64,000 nucleotides of DNA from Roseobacter fucihabitans (lineage in GTDB: Bacteria; Pseudomonadota; Alphaproteobacteria; Rhodobacterales; Rhodobacteraceae). The stretch's first letter is position 1. The number at the start of each line of letters is the position of its first letter. Location: the NCBI RefSeq assembly GCF_014337925.2, contig NZ_CP143423.1, positions 1,332,501-1,396,500 of the forward strand, written 5' to 3'. Below the pieces are notes generated by a model, which had not been told where the DNA came from, made no database searches, and saw only the letters and a list, made by a program, of their open reading frames with translations. Both the position numbers and the translations under genes were made by a program. Of the stretch, positions 18,750 to 27,367 are shown one piece after another.

Positions 18750-18780
18750 ATCGACCGGTGAAACCGTTTGGGAGGCCGTA

Positions 18781-18967
18781 GGTGTTGAGTCCTGGCATCT
18801 AGTGGATCGGGTCGACAATGAGTCGACCTGGCTCTGAAGTCCAGATTTCGCAGATGTATTCATAGGACGTCAGGCCGATGATCGTCTCGAGACCACGCGC
18901 GTAGTTGTACGCATCGAGGAAGTCGGCGAGGTGGCTGAGGAGCTGTTCGTGGCTGTCGTATTCGTAC
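18781..18967 (-). pseudogene. IS481-family transposase C-terminal remnant
   Basis: The minus strand reads EYDSHEQLLSHLADFLDAYN, then LTSYEYICEIWTSEP and a final MPGLNT. This is the signature end of IS481-family transposases (YDSHxQLRxHLADFxxAYNF, LTPYEYI, WTSEPxRF, HQMPGLNT). The Gln before MPGLNT has become a TAG stop. Only about 60 residues remain. Its upstream side abuts the truncated traG at about 18966, so this element is tied to the loss of the traG 3' half. Confidence 0.78.
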
Positions 18968-20099
18968 GGGAAATGTCCGATGGCGGCACGACAAGGTAGA
19001 GTGTGAGCGGCCGGGCACTGGAAACGAGATCGTCGATCCGCCAATCGCAGCGGCGGGTCACCTCGGCGACGACGGGGTCGCGGTAGAGGCTGAGGAATGA
19101 CATGGCAGTCGACAAAACGCCGGAGCGTTCGTTTTCGGACTTGTTCAGGAGTTCCCGCGCGGACTGCGCAACGACGGGGTGAGGGCGGTCGCCCAGATGG
19201 GGCGTGCGCATCATGGCAGTCAGCGTTGCCGCGATGGGATGCCGCGGATCGGAGAGGAAGGCAGCAACACCGGCTAGTGTCTTGTCCTTCTCCGCGTAGA
19301 GCACATGCAGAATCGCTCCGACCAGAAGGGAATGGCTGGTCTTTTCCCAATGGTTTCGCCGCTCGAGTTGGCCTTCGGGATCGACGAGTATGTCGGCGAT
19401 GTTCTGGACGTCCCGAACCTCACGCTCGCCGCGCCGAACTTCCAGTAACGGATTATATGCGGCGCTGGCCGCATTGGTTGGATCGAACAGCAGGACCCTT
19501 CCGAACCGGGCACGCCACCCGGCAGTGAGCTGCCAGTTTTCACCCTTGATGTCGTGGACGATAGCGGAGCCGGGCCAGGTCAGAAGGCTTGGGATCACAA
19601 GGCCGACGCCCTTGCCGGATCGCGTGGGCGCGAAGCACAGCACGTGTTCCGGGCCATCATGCCGAAGGTAGCGTTTGTCTAGGCGGCCCAATACGACACC
19701 ATCTTCGGCAAATAACCCGGCGGAGGTAATGTCCTTGGCGTTTCCCCATCTGGCAGATCCATAGGTCGTCACGTCGCTTGCCTCGCGCGCTCGAAGGACC
19801 GACAACAGGATGGCCATGGCAATGGCTGCAATGCCGCCTGCGCCCGCGATGGCGGCGCCCTCCATGAAGACGCGCGGCGCATAGGCGTCGTACCAATACC
19901 ACCAAGTGAAGACTTGCCATGGCCGGTAGATCGGCAATCCCAGAATTTCAGTCAGCGGCAGGCCAAGCTGGGATTGGAATCCGAGCCGAAAGGCGACCCA
20001 TTGCGTCGCCGCCCAGACGAAGAGCAGCGCGACAAGGCTGACGATGATTATCTGGCCCCAGAGGATTTTTGTGGTGGAGGAAGTGTCTTTTCGGCTCAT
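18967..20099 (-). pseudogene. traG: Conjugal coupling protein TraG/VirD4, 3' truncated
   Basis: T4SS coupling proteins carry the relaxase-DNA complex to the secretion channel. The start MSRKDTSS at 20099 is preferred over an upstream in-frame ATG at 20153. Two membrane helices lie near residues 12-30 and 75-97, followed by the Walker A APTRSGKGVGLVIPSL and DIKGENWQLTAG. Family sequence runs to YLVVPPSDISRT (about residue 378) and then changes frame into the IS481 remnant at about 18966. The Walker B/DEF segment and the rest (about 250 residues) are missing, so it cannot be functional. In related elements traG stands directly before trbB; here trbB is 43 kb away. Confidence 0.85.
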
Positions 20100-20116
20100 G
20101 GTGAATTCCTTTCTGG

Positions 20117-20590
20117 TCAGAGGCTCAGCCCGCGCTTGCGCCCGAGGGTCCAATTGATCCCGCCACCGGGCGTCATCATGCCGGTGAGGGTTTGGCCACG
20201 ATGGCGTTCGAGTTGTGGGGTCCAGGGAACAAGCGAAAAGCCGAGGCCGTCGTCGATCATGGCGAAGCGTCCCGAGGCGAGATCGAGACGTTGGCGGAAT
20301 GTGCCTACAACGGGCTCGCCCTCGGACGGCTTGTGACGTGGCAGCCCTGACCGCTCGGTGAGGCCTTTGGCGACACCGTCTAATTCGCGGTTGCGCAGGG
20401 TTGCCAGAAGATCGCGGGCGAAGTTGACGCGCTGGCCTTGCCGCCGCGCAAGTCCCTCGGCAACAAGATGATCAGCGCGACGCTCCAACGCTTGTCGTAC
20501 ATCGGCACCAAATCCTGCGCCGCTCAGCGGTACGCGGTCTCGGGCGAGATGCAGACGATCGAGCCACGTGGATCGGCGCGCACAACATCA
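20117..20590 (-). pseudogene. Relaxase RlxS (DUF3363), C-terminal remnant
   Basis: From about 20590 the minus strand reads WLDRLHLARDR, GAGFGADVRQALERRADHLV, then FARDLLATLR, SGRFAMIDDGLGFSLVPW and GRKRGLSL at the stop. This is the C-terminal DUF3363 region of RlxS-type relaxases from alpha/beta-proteobacterial conjugative elements. The relaxase domain with the catalytic Tyr/His set is absent, so the element cannot nick its own oriT. Upstream it is joined out of frame to the first 25 or so residues of another gene. Confidence 0.8.
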
Positions 20591-20651
20591 GCACAAAAGC
20601 GGTCATGGCAATTGCAGGTTTGTAGCGGTTCGTTGGGGGATAATCACGCAT
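20575..20651 (-). pseudogene. Signal-peptide-like 5' fragment downstream of traF
   Basis: A start at 20651 overlaps the traF stop and encodes MRDYPPTNRYKPAIAMTAFV plus LMLCA, a typical export signal. In related elements a lytic transglycosylase gene follows traF at this place, so this is probably its start. The sequence then runs into the relaxase remnant in another frame, which marks a deletion junction at about 20575-20590. Confidence 0.45.
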
Positions 20652-21192
20652 CGCTTGCCCCCTCGGATATCCAGATAGGAACGGCGCTGCCGATGACAGA
20701 GTCGATCTGAAGAGGGCCAAAATATCGCCCATCGAGGCTGTCCGCGACGCCTGCATTAAGCAGAAAAACTTGATCTGATGTGAGCGTGACACACCCAAAC
20801 CAACGAGGAAGCGCGCGGCCGTGACGGTCGGTTACCGCGGCTTGAGCAATCACGGCCCCGTCAATGGAGATGGCGAGACCCTTGCGGCAGACAGTCATGC
20901 CCGACACGGCTGCAGTGCGTTTCAACAACAAGACATCTGCACCAACGTAGCCGCGTTCGACGACCCAGGCCGTCAACATAGTTGACATCCGAACTGCGGC
21001 GAGATCGCCGAGTGATGGCATTTGCGACGGGTGCAGAGCGTACAGACCGACCGGCACACTTTCGGATGCGTTCCAGATGAACCAGGGTGCGCGATCGGCC
21101 TGTGCGACTGCAATCAAGCCTAGGGACAGCCCGACCGCAAGGAGGGGAGGGGCAGCCGCACTCATGTCGTCACCATGCGACGTTTCAGCCAT
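20644..21192 (-). CDS. traF: TraF, S26-family peptidase of conjugative element
   Basis: 182 residues. TraF proteins are inner-membrane signal-peptidase-like enzymes that mature the conjugative pilin TrbC. Seen: an N-terminal hydrophobic segment (PPLLAVGLSLGLIAVA), the Ser motif WNASESVPVGLY and the Lys motif ADVLLLKRTAAVSG with Lys91, followed by the C-terminal substrate region DSLDGRYFGPL. Length and order are normal. It overlaps the DUF2840 gene upstream by about 30 bp. It is one of few conjugation genes here that look whole. Confidence 0.88.
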   Translation of the reverse strand: MAETSHGDDMSAAAPPLLAVGLSLGLIAVAQADRAPWFIWNASESVPVGLYALHPSQMPSLGDLAAVRMSTMLTAWVVERGYVGADVLLLKRTAAVSGMTVCRKGLAISIDGAVIAQAAVTDRHGRALPRWFGCVTLTSDQVFLLNAGVADSLDGRYFGPLQIDSVIGSAVPIWISEGASDA

Positions 21193-21620
21193 GCGGCGTG
21201 GCGGGCAGGGGTGTATGCTCGGGGTTCAAGAGCGGCGGTCAGGCGGTTGTGGACGTGCTGCCAGTGGTCCGGACAGACGTCTTCCGGTGCGATCCCGTAG
21301 CTTTCGACGATATCGATAGACCGCAAGGCTGCTTCGACTTTAGGCCAGCCGGACAGACGTAACAGAATCTCGCCGCCCGGTGTAACGCAGGGGACGGTGG
21401 AACAGCGCTCGCCCGCATGCACTGAGCGTAAAATGTCGATCCGGCTCTCGACGGTGCCGTAGTCATTCGAAGACCATCGTACGAGCGCAAAGATCGCGTC
21501 AGGTGCAAATGATACGCGCTTTTCTGTATGGGTCAGGATGGTTTCGTCGGCGAAATGGCCGAAGCGGATCCAGCGTTCGATGCGGCCTTCAATCCAAGTA
21601 AGATGAACAGTTTTCTGCAT
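21162..21620 (-). CDS. DUF2840 domain-containing protein
   Basis: 152 residues from the start at 21620: MQKTVHLTWIEGRIERWIRF, then IFALVRWSSNDYGTVESRID, PGGEILLRLSGWPKVE and a C-terminal HNRLTAALEPRAYTPARHAA. It is the uncharacterised DUF2840 protein that stands between parA and traF in RlxS-type conjugative elements. Function unknown. It overlaps traF. The usual parA and repA upstream are missing, and the HTH remnant abuts it directly. Confidence 0.82.
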   Translation of the reverse strand: MQKTVHLTWIEGRIERWIRFGHFADETILTHTEKRVSFAPDAIFALVRWSSNDYGTVESRIDILRSVHAGERCSTVPCVTPGGEILLRLSGWPKVEAALRSIDIVESYGIAPEDVCPDHWQHVHNRLTAALEPRAYTPARHAAWLKRRMVTT

Positions 21621-21840
21621 CGGCTCGGCGCCCCCGCCGCAGATAGGCTGGCGAAACGGCGGCGTGACGCTTGGCAGGCAGGACGCGATCCTCGGTCTCG
21701 TCCGAGGTCGAAGTCTTTTCGCCGCGTGTGACCCAGGCTTGCAGGTCATCGACCGCATAGACGACACGTCCCCCGATTTTGGAGTAACGCGGGCCGGTTC
21801 CGTAGGTGCGATGTTTCTCGAGGGTGCGGCCTGAACCCCG
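21589..21840 (-). pseudogene. Helix-turn-helix (excisionase/AlpA-like) protein, N-terminally truncated
   Basis: The recognisable segment SGRTLEKHRTYGTGPRYSKI, GGRVVYAVDDLQAW and VLPAKRH matches the small HTH_17 DNA-binding protein found near the replication/partition genes of such elements. The first turn of the HTH (usually YLRTPEAAxxLGL) is missing and is replaced by the end of the DUF932 fragment. The C-terminus runs into the DUF2840 start region, so both ends may be deletion junctions. Confidence 0.65.
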
Positions 21841-21842
21841 CC

Positions 21843-22522
21843 TCAATGGGATTCAGGTCGTCGACCAGGAAGAGGAAGACATCGCGATCCGAGGCGTAGA
21901 GCGTGGTGGTGTCTTTGGTGATATCGACGCGCGGATTGTAGATGCCGGTCGACCAGTCGAGCACACCCGGCACCTTCCAACGCGTGTCGCCAGTGCCATT
22001 GCCCGCGATACGCTGGACGGCAGAGACCAGCTCGTGATCGTAGATGCGGCCATAGTCGGGCCCGGTCACGGCACGCAGTTCGGTGCGTCCATCTGCGGTT
22101 TCCAGCGTCTTGATCTGTTCGGCACGATGGTTGGTCAGCCCGTATTGCAAGTTGATCCCAGCAAGCGGCGCGGGCAGTTGACGCAGATAAGCGGCAGGCG
22201 CGCCGACGAGGCTGGAGAGCTGGCCAAAGCTCCAATGCGTTGGCGCAATCGGCTCATCAGCTCCAGGCAAAATCAGCCCCAACTTCTCGGGGTTGTCGCG
22301 ATGCGCCTCGACGCGGATCGCAGCGCTTTCGACCGTGCGCGTCCGGCTCCGCTCCGCCCGGCCTTTGACCGAGGCAAACAGATCGTCGAGCGACAGATAC
22401 CGCTCGTCATCTGGCCGCGAAAACCATTCGGACGACACGCGGTCCACATTCGTGCCGCGCGACACATCCACTTTGTAGCCGCCGCTGGCGACACGTCCGG
22501 CATCGATAATTTCGGTATTCAT
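21843..22522 (-). pseudogene. DUF932 (phage/plasmid-like) protein, 3' truncated
   Basis: The N-terminus MNTEIIDAGRVASGGYKVDV, EWFSRPDDERYLSL, then YGLTNHRAEQIKTL, GPDYGRIYDHELVSAVQRIA and FLVDDLNPIEAG are typical of DUF932 proteins (about 400 residues) carried by plasmids and ICEs. Family sequence ends at NPIEAG, base ~21843, and continues as the out-of-frame HTH fragment. About 170 C-terminal residues are lost. The role of DUF932 is unknown. Confidence 0.75.
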
Positions 22523-22611
22523 GGGTTTTCTCCCGCGACGGGTGGCCGAAAGCCTCTCTCTCGACCTCCAAACCCGTCACGGATCGGGACTGCTTTCCTC
22601 TTACTCTCGAG

Positions 22612-23700
22612 TCATTCGGCGGCGAGGTTGGCGGACGGAAAGGGCGCGCGCGCCGCAGCCAATCCGTGCAGCGCCTCGGGGCGAATATGCGTGTAGCGGC
22701 GCAGCATCTTCCAATCCTTGTGCCTGGCAACCAGCGCGACCTGTTCGATGGCGAAGCCTGCTTCGAACAGACGAATGGTGCCTTCATGGCGCAAGTCGTG
22801 GAAGTGCAGGTCCTTGATACTGACCTCGACGCAGGCGCGCCGGAAGGCTGTTCCGACGGATCGCGAATTATAGGGGAATATCCGGCTCTTGGCGCGCCTC
22901 AGCTGCTTCGCCTGCGCCGTAACCAGCGCTCAGGCGTCGAACCCAGTGGCGGCAAAGAGCAGGATCCGCTGGTCGTTGCCAGTCTTGTTGCGTGGGTCTT
23001 TCCGGTCGCGGATCAGGAGCATGCGGCGATCAAGGTCGAGATCCGTCCATTCGACCCGGCAAATCTCGTCGAGCCGCATGGCCGTGGCCACTGCGAACTG
23101 CACGATCCTAGTCATTGGCAGGGTGAGCCGGTCGTTGTCATCGAAACAGCGGAAGAGCCGGTTCAACTCATCTTTGCGGGGTCGGCGATCCCGCTCGGTG
23201 CCCTTGCCGATCAGCCCGAGCCGCTTGAGGGCGACACGAGCCAGATCGACGGGTTCGGAGGATATGTCGAGACCATGGACAGCGGCGGCATGGGTTATGA
23301 TCATCTTGGTAACGCCGATATCGATGCCAAGCGTCACCGGTCCCGCACCTTGCTCCGCGCGCATCTTGCCATAATCGATCATCTTTTGGCGATCGAGGTG
23401 CCCGATCCGCTCCTTGCCCAGATCGCGCTTCAAGGCGGCAAGAGTTGCGGCCTTGCTGCGGCGCGGCGGTTTGCCTACCTCGCACATATCCACTATGTGA
23501 AGATCGATCAGATCGCCGAAGGTTGCGAGACGTGAGACGGATGACTTGTTCGGGGCTAACCCCTGATCCACCCGGGTCTCCGCCTGACGCGCCCAGCGAT
23601 GGGCGTCATCGCGCAGGAGAAACGTCTCGCTCGCGTAGCGGCCTTTTCGTCTGATCTGGACCCGGTAAGCACCGGAGGGGAGTTTTGTGATGGAGGCCAT
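22612..23700 (-). pseudogene. Tyrosine site-specific integrase with one in-frame stop
   Basis: From ATG 23700 the protein starts MASITKLPSGAYRVQIRRKG, an integrase arm-binding domain. The catalytic Arg is in ATAMRLDEICRVEW. At 22930-22932 a TGA replaces a codon that is most likely Trp (GFDA-stop-ALVTAQAKQ). After it the same frame keeps the HFHDLRHEG box, ARHKDWKML and the nucleophile in RRYTHIRPEAL. Thus every catalytic residue survives but on two sides of one stop; a single change TGA to TGG would restore a 362-residue enzyme. It lies at the right end of the eroded conjugation segment and may have inserted the element. Confidence 0.85.
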
Positions 23701-24151
23701 TTTCGTGTGCGCTGTGTGTGCAATGAGTCGTCGTAGAGGGGCAAATTCGGGGATATTGGGGCGTAGTGCAGCGTAGCAGCAACCGCCGCCAACAGTTTGA
23801 AGATACACAAAAAATGCAAATAAATCAACACGCTAGATTGTCTATTGCGCCTATGATGGATTGGGTCATGACTTCGATTTATACATTATAAAACAAAGGT
23901 TTGATTCTCCGTGGAGGCCGGTGTTGTAAGTGATGTTGTAAAATCCACTGGAGATTGGGGCTACTGATGGGACGGACAATCGCGCCAGTTACCTCATGTC
24001 AGCGCGGCGAGGACTAGACTAGGGTGTTTGAATGAGCTTCTAGCTGAAGCTTGTTTGACTGGTCGGAAGCGGTCATTGGTTTTGGCTGAGATGTGGGTCT
24101 GCAATGCGGGACGAGGACGAAACCGCTCTCGCGGTATTGGCGCTTGTGGCC
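23701..24151. other. Intergenic region between integrase and IS91 element 1
   Basis: About 450 bp without a gene, with an AT-rich patch around 23800-23950. An att site would be expected next to the integrase, but I see no tRNA end or clear direct repeat. Confidence 0.5.
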
Positions 24152-24245
24152 GGTGTTGCGCGTTGATGTGAGCGTCTTGGATTTTGCGAACTGACGAACC
24201 TGTCTGACGATTGGGTCCTTCTCAATCTAATGTCAGGAGGGTCTG

Positions 24246-25118
24246 ATGACCGATCAATATGTACCGAAGCTTCGCCAGCGTTTTCTTGAAGATATGCGGA
24301 TCAAGGGGCTGCAGCCGAAGACGCAGACGATGTATCTGCGCGCAATGCGGGACTTTACCGGGTTCTTGGGTCATGCCCCAGATAGCGCGACGCCTGAGGA
24401 ACTGCGGGCGTTCCAACTTGATATGAAGGAGCGCGGCGTTGGCGCGCCAACCTTCAACAATCGGCTGACAGTGTTGAGTTTTTTCTATGCCTCAACTTGC
24501 CCGCGCCCTGAGATGAAGCGTCACATGCGCTATCAGCGCGCGGCGAAGAAGATCCCGGTGGTGCTGAGCGCGGAGGAAGTGTCACGCATTCTTGAAGCCG
24601 CGCCCGGACCAGGTCTTCGTTATCGCGCAGCTTTCAGCGTTGCCTATGGCGGCGGGCTCCGGGCCAGCGAGGTCACGCATCTCAAGGTAGGCGATATCGA
24701 CAGCGACCGGATGTTGATCCGGATCGAGCAAGGTAAGGGGCGTAAGGACCGGCAGGTTATGTTGTCGCCAACTCTGCTTGCTCTGTTGCGTAATTATTAT
24801 CGTGAGGTGCGCCCGAGAGGTTGGATGTTCCCAGGTCGCAACCGGGTCGATCCGATCTCGACACGGCAGTTCAACCGCGCCTTTGGCGTGGCGTGTGACT
24901 TTGCCGAGATCAAGAAGAAGGTGTCGCCCCATACGTTGCGGCACAGCTTTGCGACGCATCTGCTGGAGGGCGGGACAGACATAAGGGTGATCCAAGTGTT
25001 GTTGGGCCATGCCAAGCTGGAGACGACAACGGTTTATACGAAGGTGGCCACCAAAACGATCCAGGACGTAACCAGCCCGCTTGATTTGTTGTTGCGACGG
25101 GAGGCTGGTTCCGGCTGA
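24246..25118 (+). CDS. IS91-associated tyrosine recombinase/integrase
   Basis: 290 residues. An N-terminal SAM-like core-binding domain (MYLRAMRDFTGFLGHAPD) is followed by the catalytic domain, with Arg in GGGLRASEVTHLKV, the HTLRHSFATHLLEGG box, LLGHAKLETT and Tyr in TTVYTKVATKT. The catalytic set is complete. In IS91 elements of this subgroup it precedes the transposase, and its role in transposition is not well established. The frame is intact, with an RBS-like AGGAGGG before the start. Confidence 0.9.
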   Translation: MTDQYVPKLRQRFLEDMRIKGLQPKTQTMYLRAMRDFTGFLGHAPDSATPEELRAFQLDMKERGVGAPTFNNRLTVLSFFYASTCPRPEMKRHMRYQRAAKKIPVVLSAEEVSRILEAAPGPGLRYRAAFSVAYGGGLRASEVTHLKVGDIDSDRMLIRIEQGKGRKDRQVMLSPTLLALLRNYYREVRPRGWMFPGRNRVDPISTRQFNRAFGVACDFAEIKKKVSPHTLRHSFATHLLEGGTDIRVIQVLLGHAKLETTTVYTKVATKTIQDVTSPLDLLLRREAGSG

Positions 25119-25128
25119 CCCCGATCCA

Positions 25129-26325
25129 ATGCCCCGTCCCAAGCTGGAAGTCGCAGATATCTTCCGCGCCCATGGACCTGCGTATCGCCGGGAACATGCA
25201 GGGCATCTCAATCTGCCACAGTTGAAGGTGATGTCGGCCATTGAGGCCTGCCGGACCGCTGCGCTCGGTGGGCATGTTGCGACGTGCACCAAGTGTGACC
25301 ACCAGCACATCGCCTATAACTCCTGTCGCAACCGGCACTGCCCAAAATGCCAGGGTGCTGCGGGACAGGACTGGATGCAGGCGCGCATGGAAGACCTTCT
25401 GCCGGTCGAATACTTCCACGTGGTCTTCACGCTGCCAGCCCAGATCGCCGACATTGCCTATCAGAACAAGGCCGCCGTTTATGGCCTGCTGTTCAAGGCG
25501 TCGGCCCAGACGCTCCTGACCATCGCCGCCGACCCAATGCACTTGGGTGCAAAGATCGGCATGACCAGCGTGCTGCATACATGGGGATCCGCGATGACGC
25601 ACCACCCGCATGTGCACATCATCGTGCCGGGCGGTGGGCTGTCACCAGATGGAACACGATGGATCGCCTGTCGCTCTGGGTTCTTCCTGCCGGTGAAGGT
25701 CCTGTCGAAGTTGTTTCGGCGCTTGTTCCTCGAAGGACTTACCAGACTGCACAAGGCAGGCAAGCTTAAGTTCTTCGGCGATCTTGCAAAGCTGGCAGAC
25801 CCCGACACCTTCGCTGCACATCTCTCGCCGCTGCGCAAAACCGATTGGGTCGTTTACGCCAAACCGCCCTTCGGCGGGCCGGAAGCGGTGCTGGCCTATC
25901 TAAGCCGTTATACCCACCGCGTGGCGATCTCCAACCATCGTCTGGTCAGTGCCGACGCGGGCACCGTGGCCTTCCGGTGGAAAGACTATCGCATCAGACG
26001 CGGAGACAGGATGAAGGTCATGCGCTTGCCAACGGACGAGTTCATCCGCCGCTTCCTGATCCACGTTCTGCCATCCGGCTTCCACCGCATCCGTCACACG
26101 GGCTTCCTCGCCAATGGTATCCGTCGCGACCGGATCAGCAAGATCAGGCGTTTGCTTGATACGGAACCTGAACAGACGCCGGTTGAGGGAGAAAATGAGG
26201 ATCTCAAAAATATAGACGCCCATCCGCTTTGCCCCAAATGTGGTGGCACCATGATCATCATCGAGACTTTCTTGCGGGGTCAAACACCAAAGTCCCGCGC
26301 CCCACCATGGGAGGCGGCCGCATGA
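25129..26325 (+). CDS. IS91-family transposase (HUH rolling-circle type)
   Basis: 398 residues starting MPRPKLEVADIF at 25129, eleven bases after the recombinase. An N-terminal zinc-finger-like cluster (CTKCDHQHIAYNSCRNRHCP) is followed by the HUH motif in THHPHVHIIVPGGG and the tyrosine region AYLSRYTHRVAISNHRL. A C-terminal CPKCGG pair follows. It nicks at oriIS and transposes by rolling circle. All motifs are present, so it may be active. It is clearly homologous to the transposase at 55.3-56.5 kb but not identical, so the two are separate subtypes rather than recent duplicates. Confidence 0.92.
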   Translation: MPRPKLEVADIFRAHGPAYRREHAGHLNLPQLKVMSAIEACRTAALGGHVATCTKCDHQHIAYNSCRNRHCPKCQGAAGQDWMQARMEDLLPVEYFHVVFTLPAQIADIAYQNKAAVYGLLFKASAQTLLTIAADPMHLGAKIGMTSVLHTWGSAMTHHPHVHIIVPGGGLSPDGTRWIACRSGFFLPVKVLSKLFRRLFLEGLTRLHKAGKLKFFGDLAKLADPDTFAAHLSPLRKTDWVVYAKPPFGGPEAVLAYLSRYTHRVAISNHRLVSADAGTVAFRWKDYRIRRGDRMKVMRLPTDEFIRRFLIHVLPSGFHRIRHTGFLANGIRRDRISKIRRLLDTEPEQTPVEGENEDLKNIDAHPLCPKCGGTMIIIETFLRGQTPKSRAPPWEAAA

Positions 26326-27367
26326 AAAACCGATCAGACCCAGCATCGTATGAAGCGAACGCCGGACCAATCATTGCGGCCAGTCTAATGAAACCGGCGC
26401 CAAAACTGGCTAATGATGGTGGAAAACGCGATCAATCAGCGACATCAGACCGAGACGACCAACTGGTCCGCGCCTCTCAGGGCCGTAGCGTCCGCCGATC
26501 GGTATATCGACTGCCACAGCCGTAACGCACAATCTCCATAGCAACGAAACCTGCCCGCGCTTTCCTCCTTGTCGGATTTGTCGCCGCTGCAGCTCGCGCT
26601 GACAGCAGCCACAAACCTTAGACGTTGCTGCCGTTGGTTTTCTGCACTTCGCTGACGCAGCATGACCTCGCGCTTGCGGCAAGTTTAACGCCGCGATGAG
26701 GCTCGCGTCGCCGATGCGGTCATTCAACCTGGCTCCATCACCTCCAATCCTAGGCGCGTTTTCGCTGAACGGTGTCAGAACTGTCGAAATGCGGACACTG
26801 CTGCCTCCTGCAACTGCAACTACTACTCGTGCAAAGTCCCTTCGTGGCTGCCGCGGGACCTACGCAATGTCCAACTCAAATCGTCGAAAAGGTCCTTGCT
26901 GAAAGGTATTGGGGCATTCTTCAAGTTATGCTGTCGCTGCAATTTGCAAATTGTTAGTCTTGTGCCGGAAAAAAAATACGAATGGACGATCACCACAACT
27001 GAAACGGGAGATCACCGTTTTTGCAACTTTCAGCCATTGAACGTCGATACCATCAGGCGACCCGTCCATGTCCATCACTATCTGGCAGGTCCATTTTCGG
27101 CAATATTGCGGTCTTGGCACAGCACATGTGACCAGAACTTCCTCTCAGATCTAAGGTAGTTGGCACAATGAATGGTGTCTGCGATTCACTTTTTTTGGAA
27201 GAAACCCGATTTGGAGTGCCGAAGTGCATTTGCTGCGACACCAAGACAGTAGTGGTGTACTTTTGCTGCTAAATGTGTACTGGCTTGCTTTTCGTGACAG
27301 ACCGAGCACTAGCTTGAAATTATGAAATAGTCCGTCAGAATGTTGCCTATGCTGAAAGGAACACACT
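26326..27367. other. Non-coding stretch downstream of IS91 element 1
   Basis: About 1.04 kb with only short, unsupported frames. The IS91 3' terminus (oriIS) should lie in the first few hundred bases, and the promoter for the amine-oxidase gene near 27300. I cannot place either exactly. Confidence 0.5.

Larger units (their letters stand above)
24152..26325 (+). mobile_element. IS91-family element 1 (recombinase + HUH transposase)
   Basis: Two genes, a tyrosine recombinase and a Y1-HUH transposase, form the known two-ORF subgroup of IS91. The upstream 20-mer ACGAACCTGTCTGACGATTG (24194-24213) is identical to 57439-57458 (reverse complement) before the second element. Weaker similarity of the two leaders extends to about 24152, so that is taken as the minimal left boundary. 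The right end beyond the transposase is not defined. Confidence 0.8.

Noticed and set aside
22666-23535. Long plus-strand open frame (289 codons)
   Set aside because: It is the antisense of the tyrosine integrase; the minus strand carries all integrase motifs, and this frame has no family features.
23820-24000. tRNA or att core beside the integrase
   Set aside because: No cloverleaf-forming sequence or CCA-type end, and no convincing direct repeat was found.
26410-26727. Minus-strand frame downstream of IS91 element 1
   Set aside because: Arg/Cys-rich translation without family resemblance; probably IS flank sequence.
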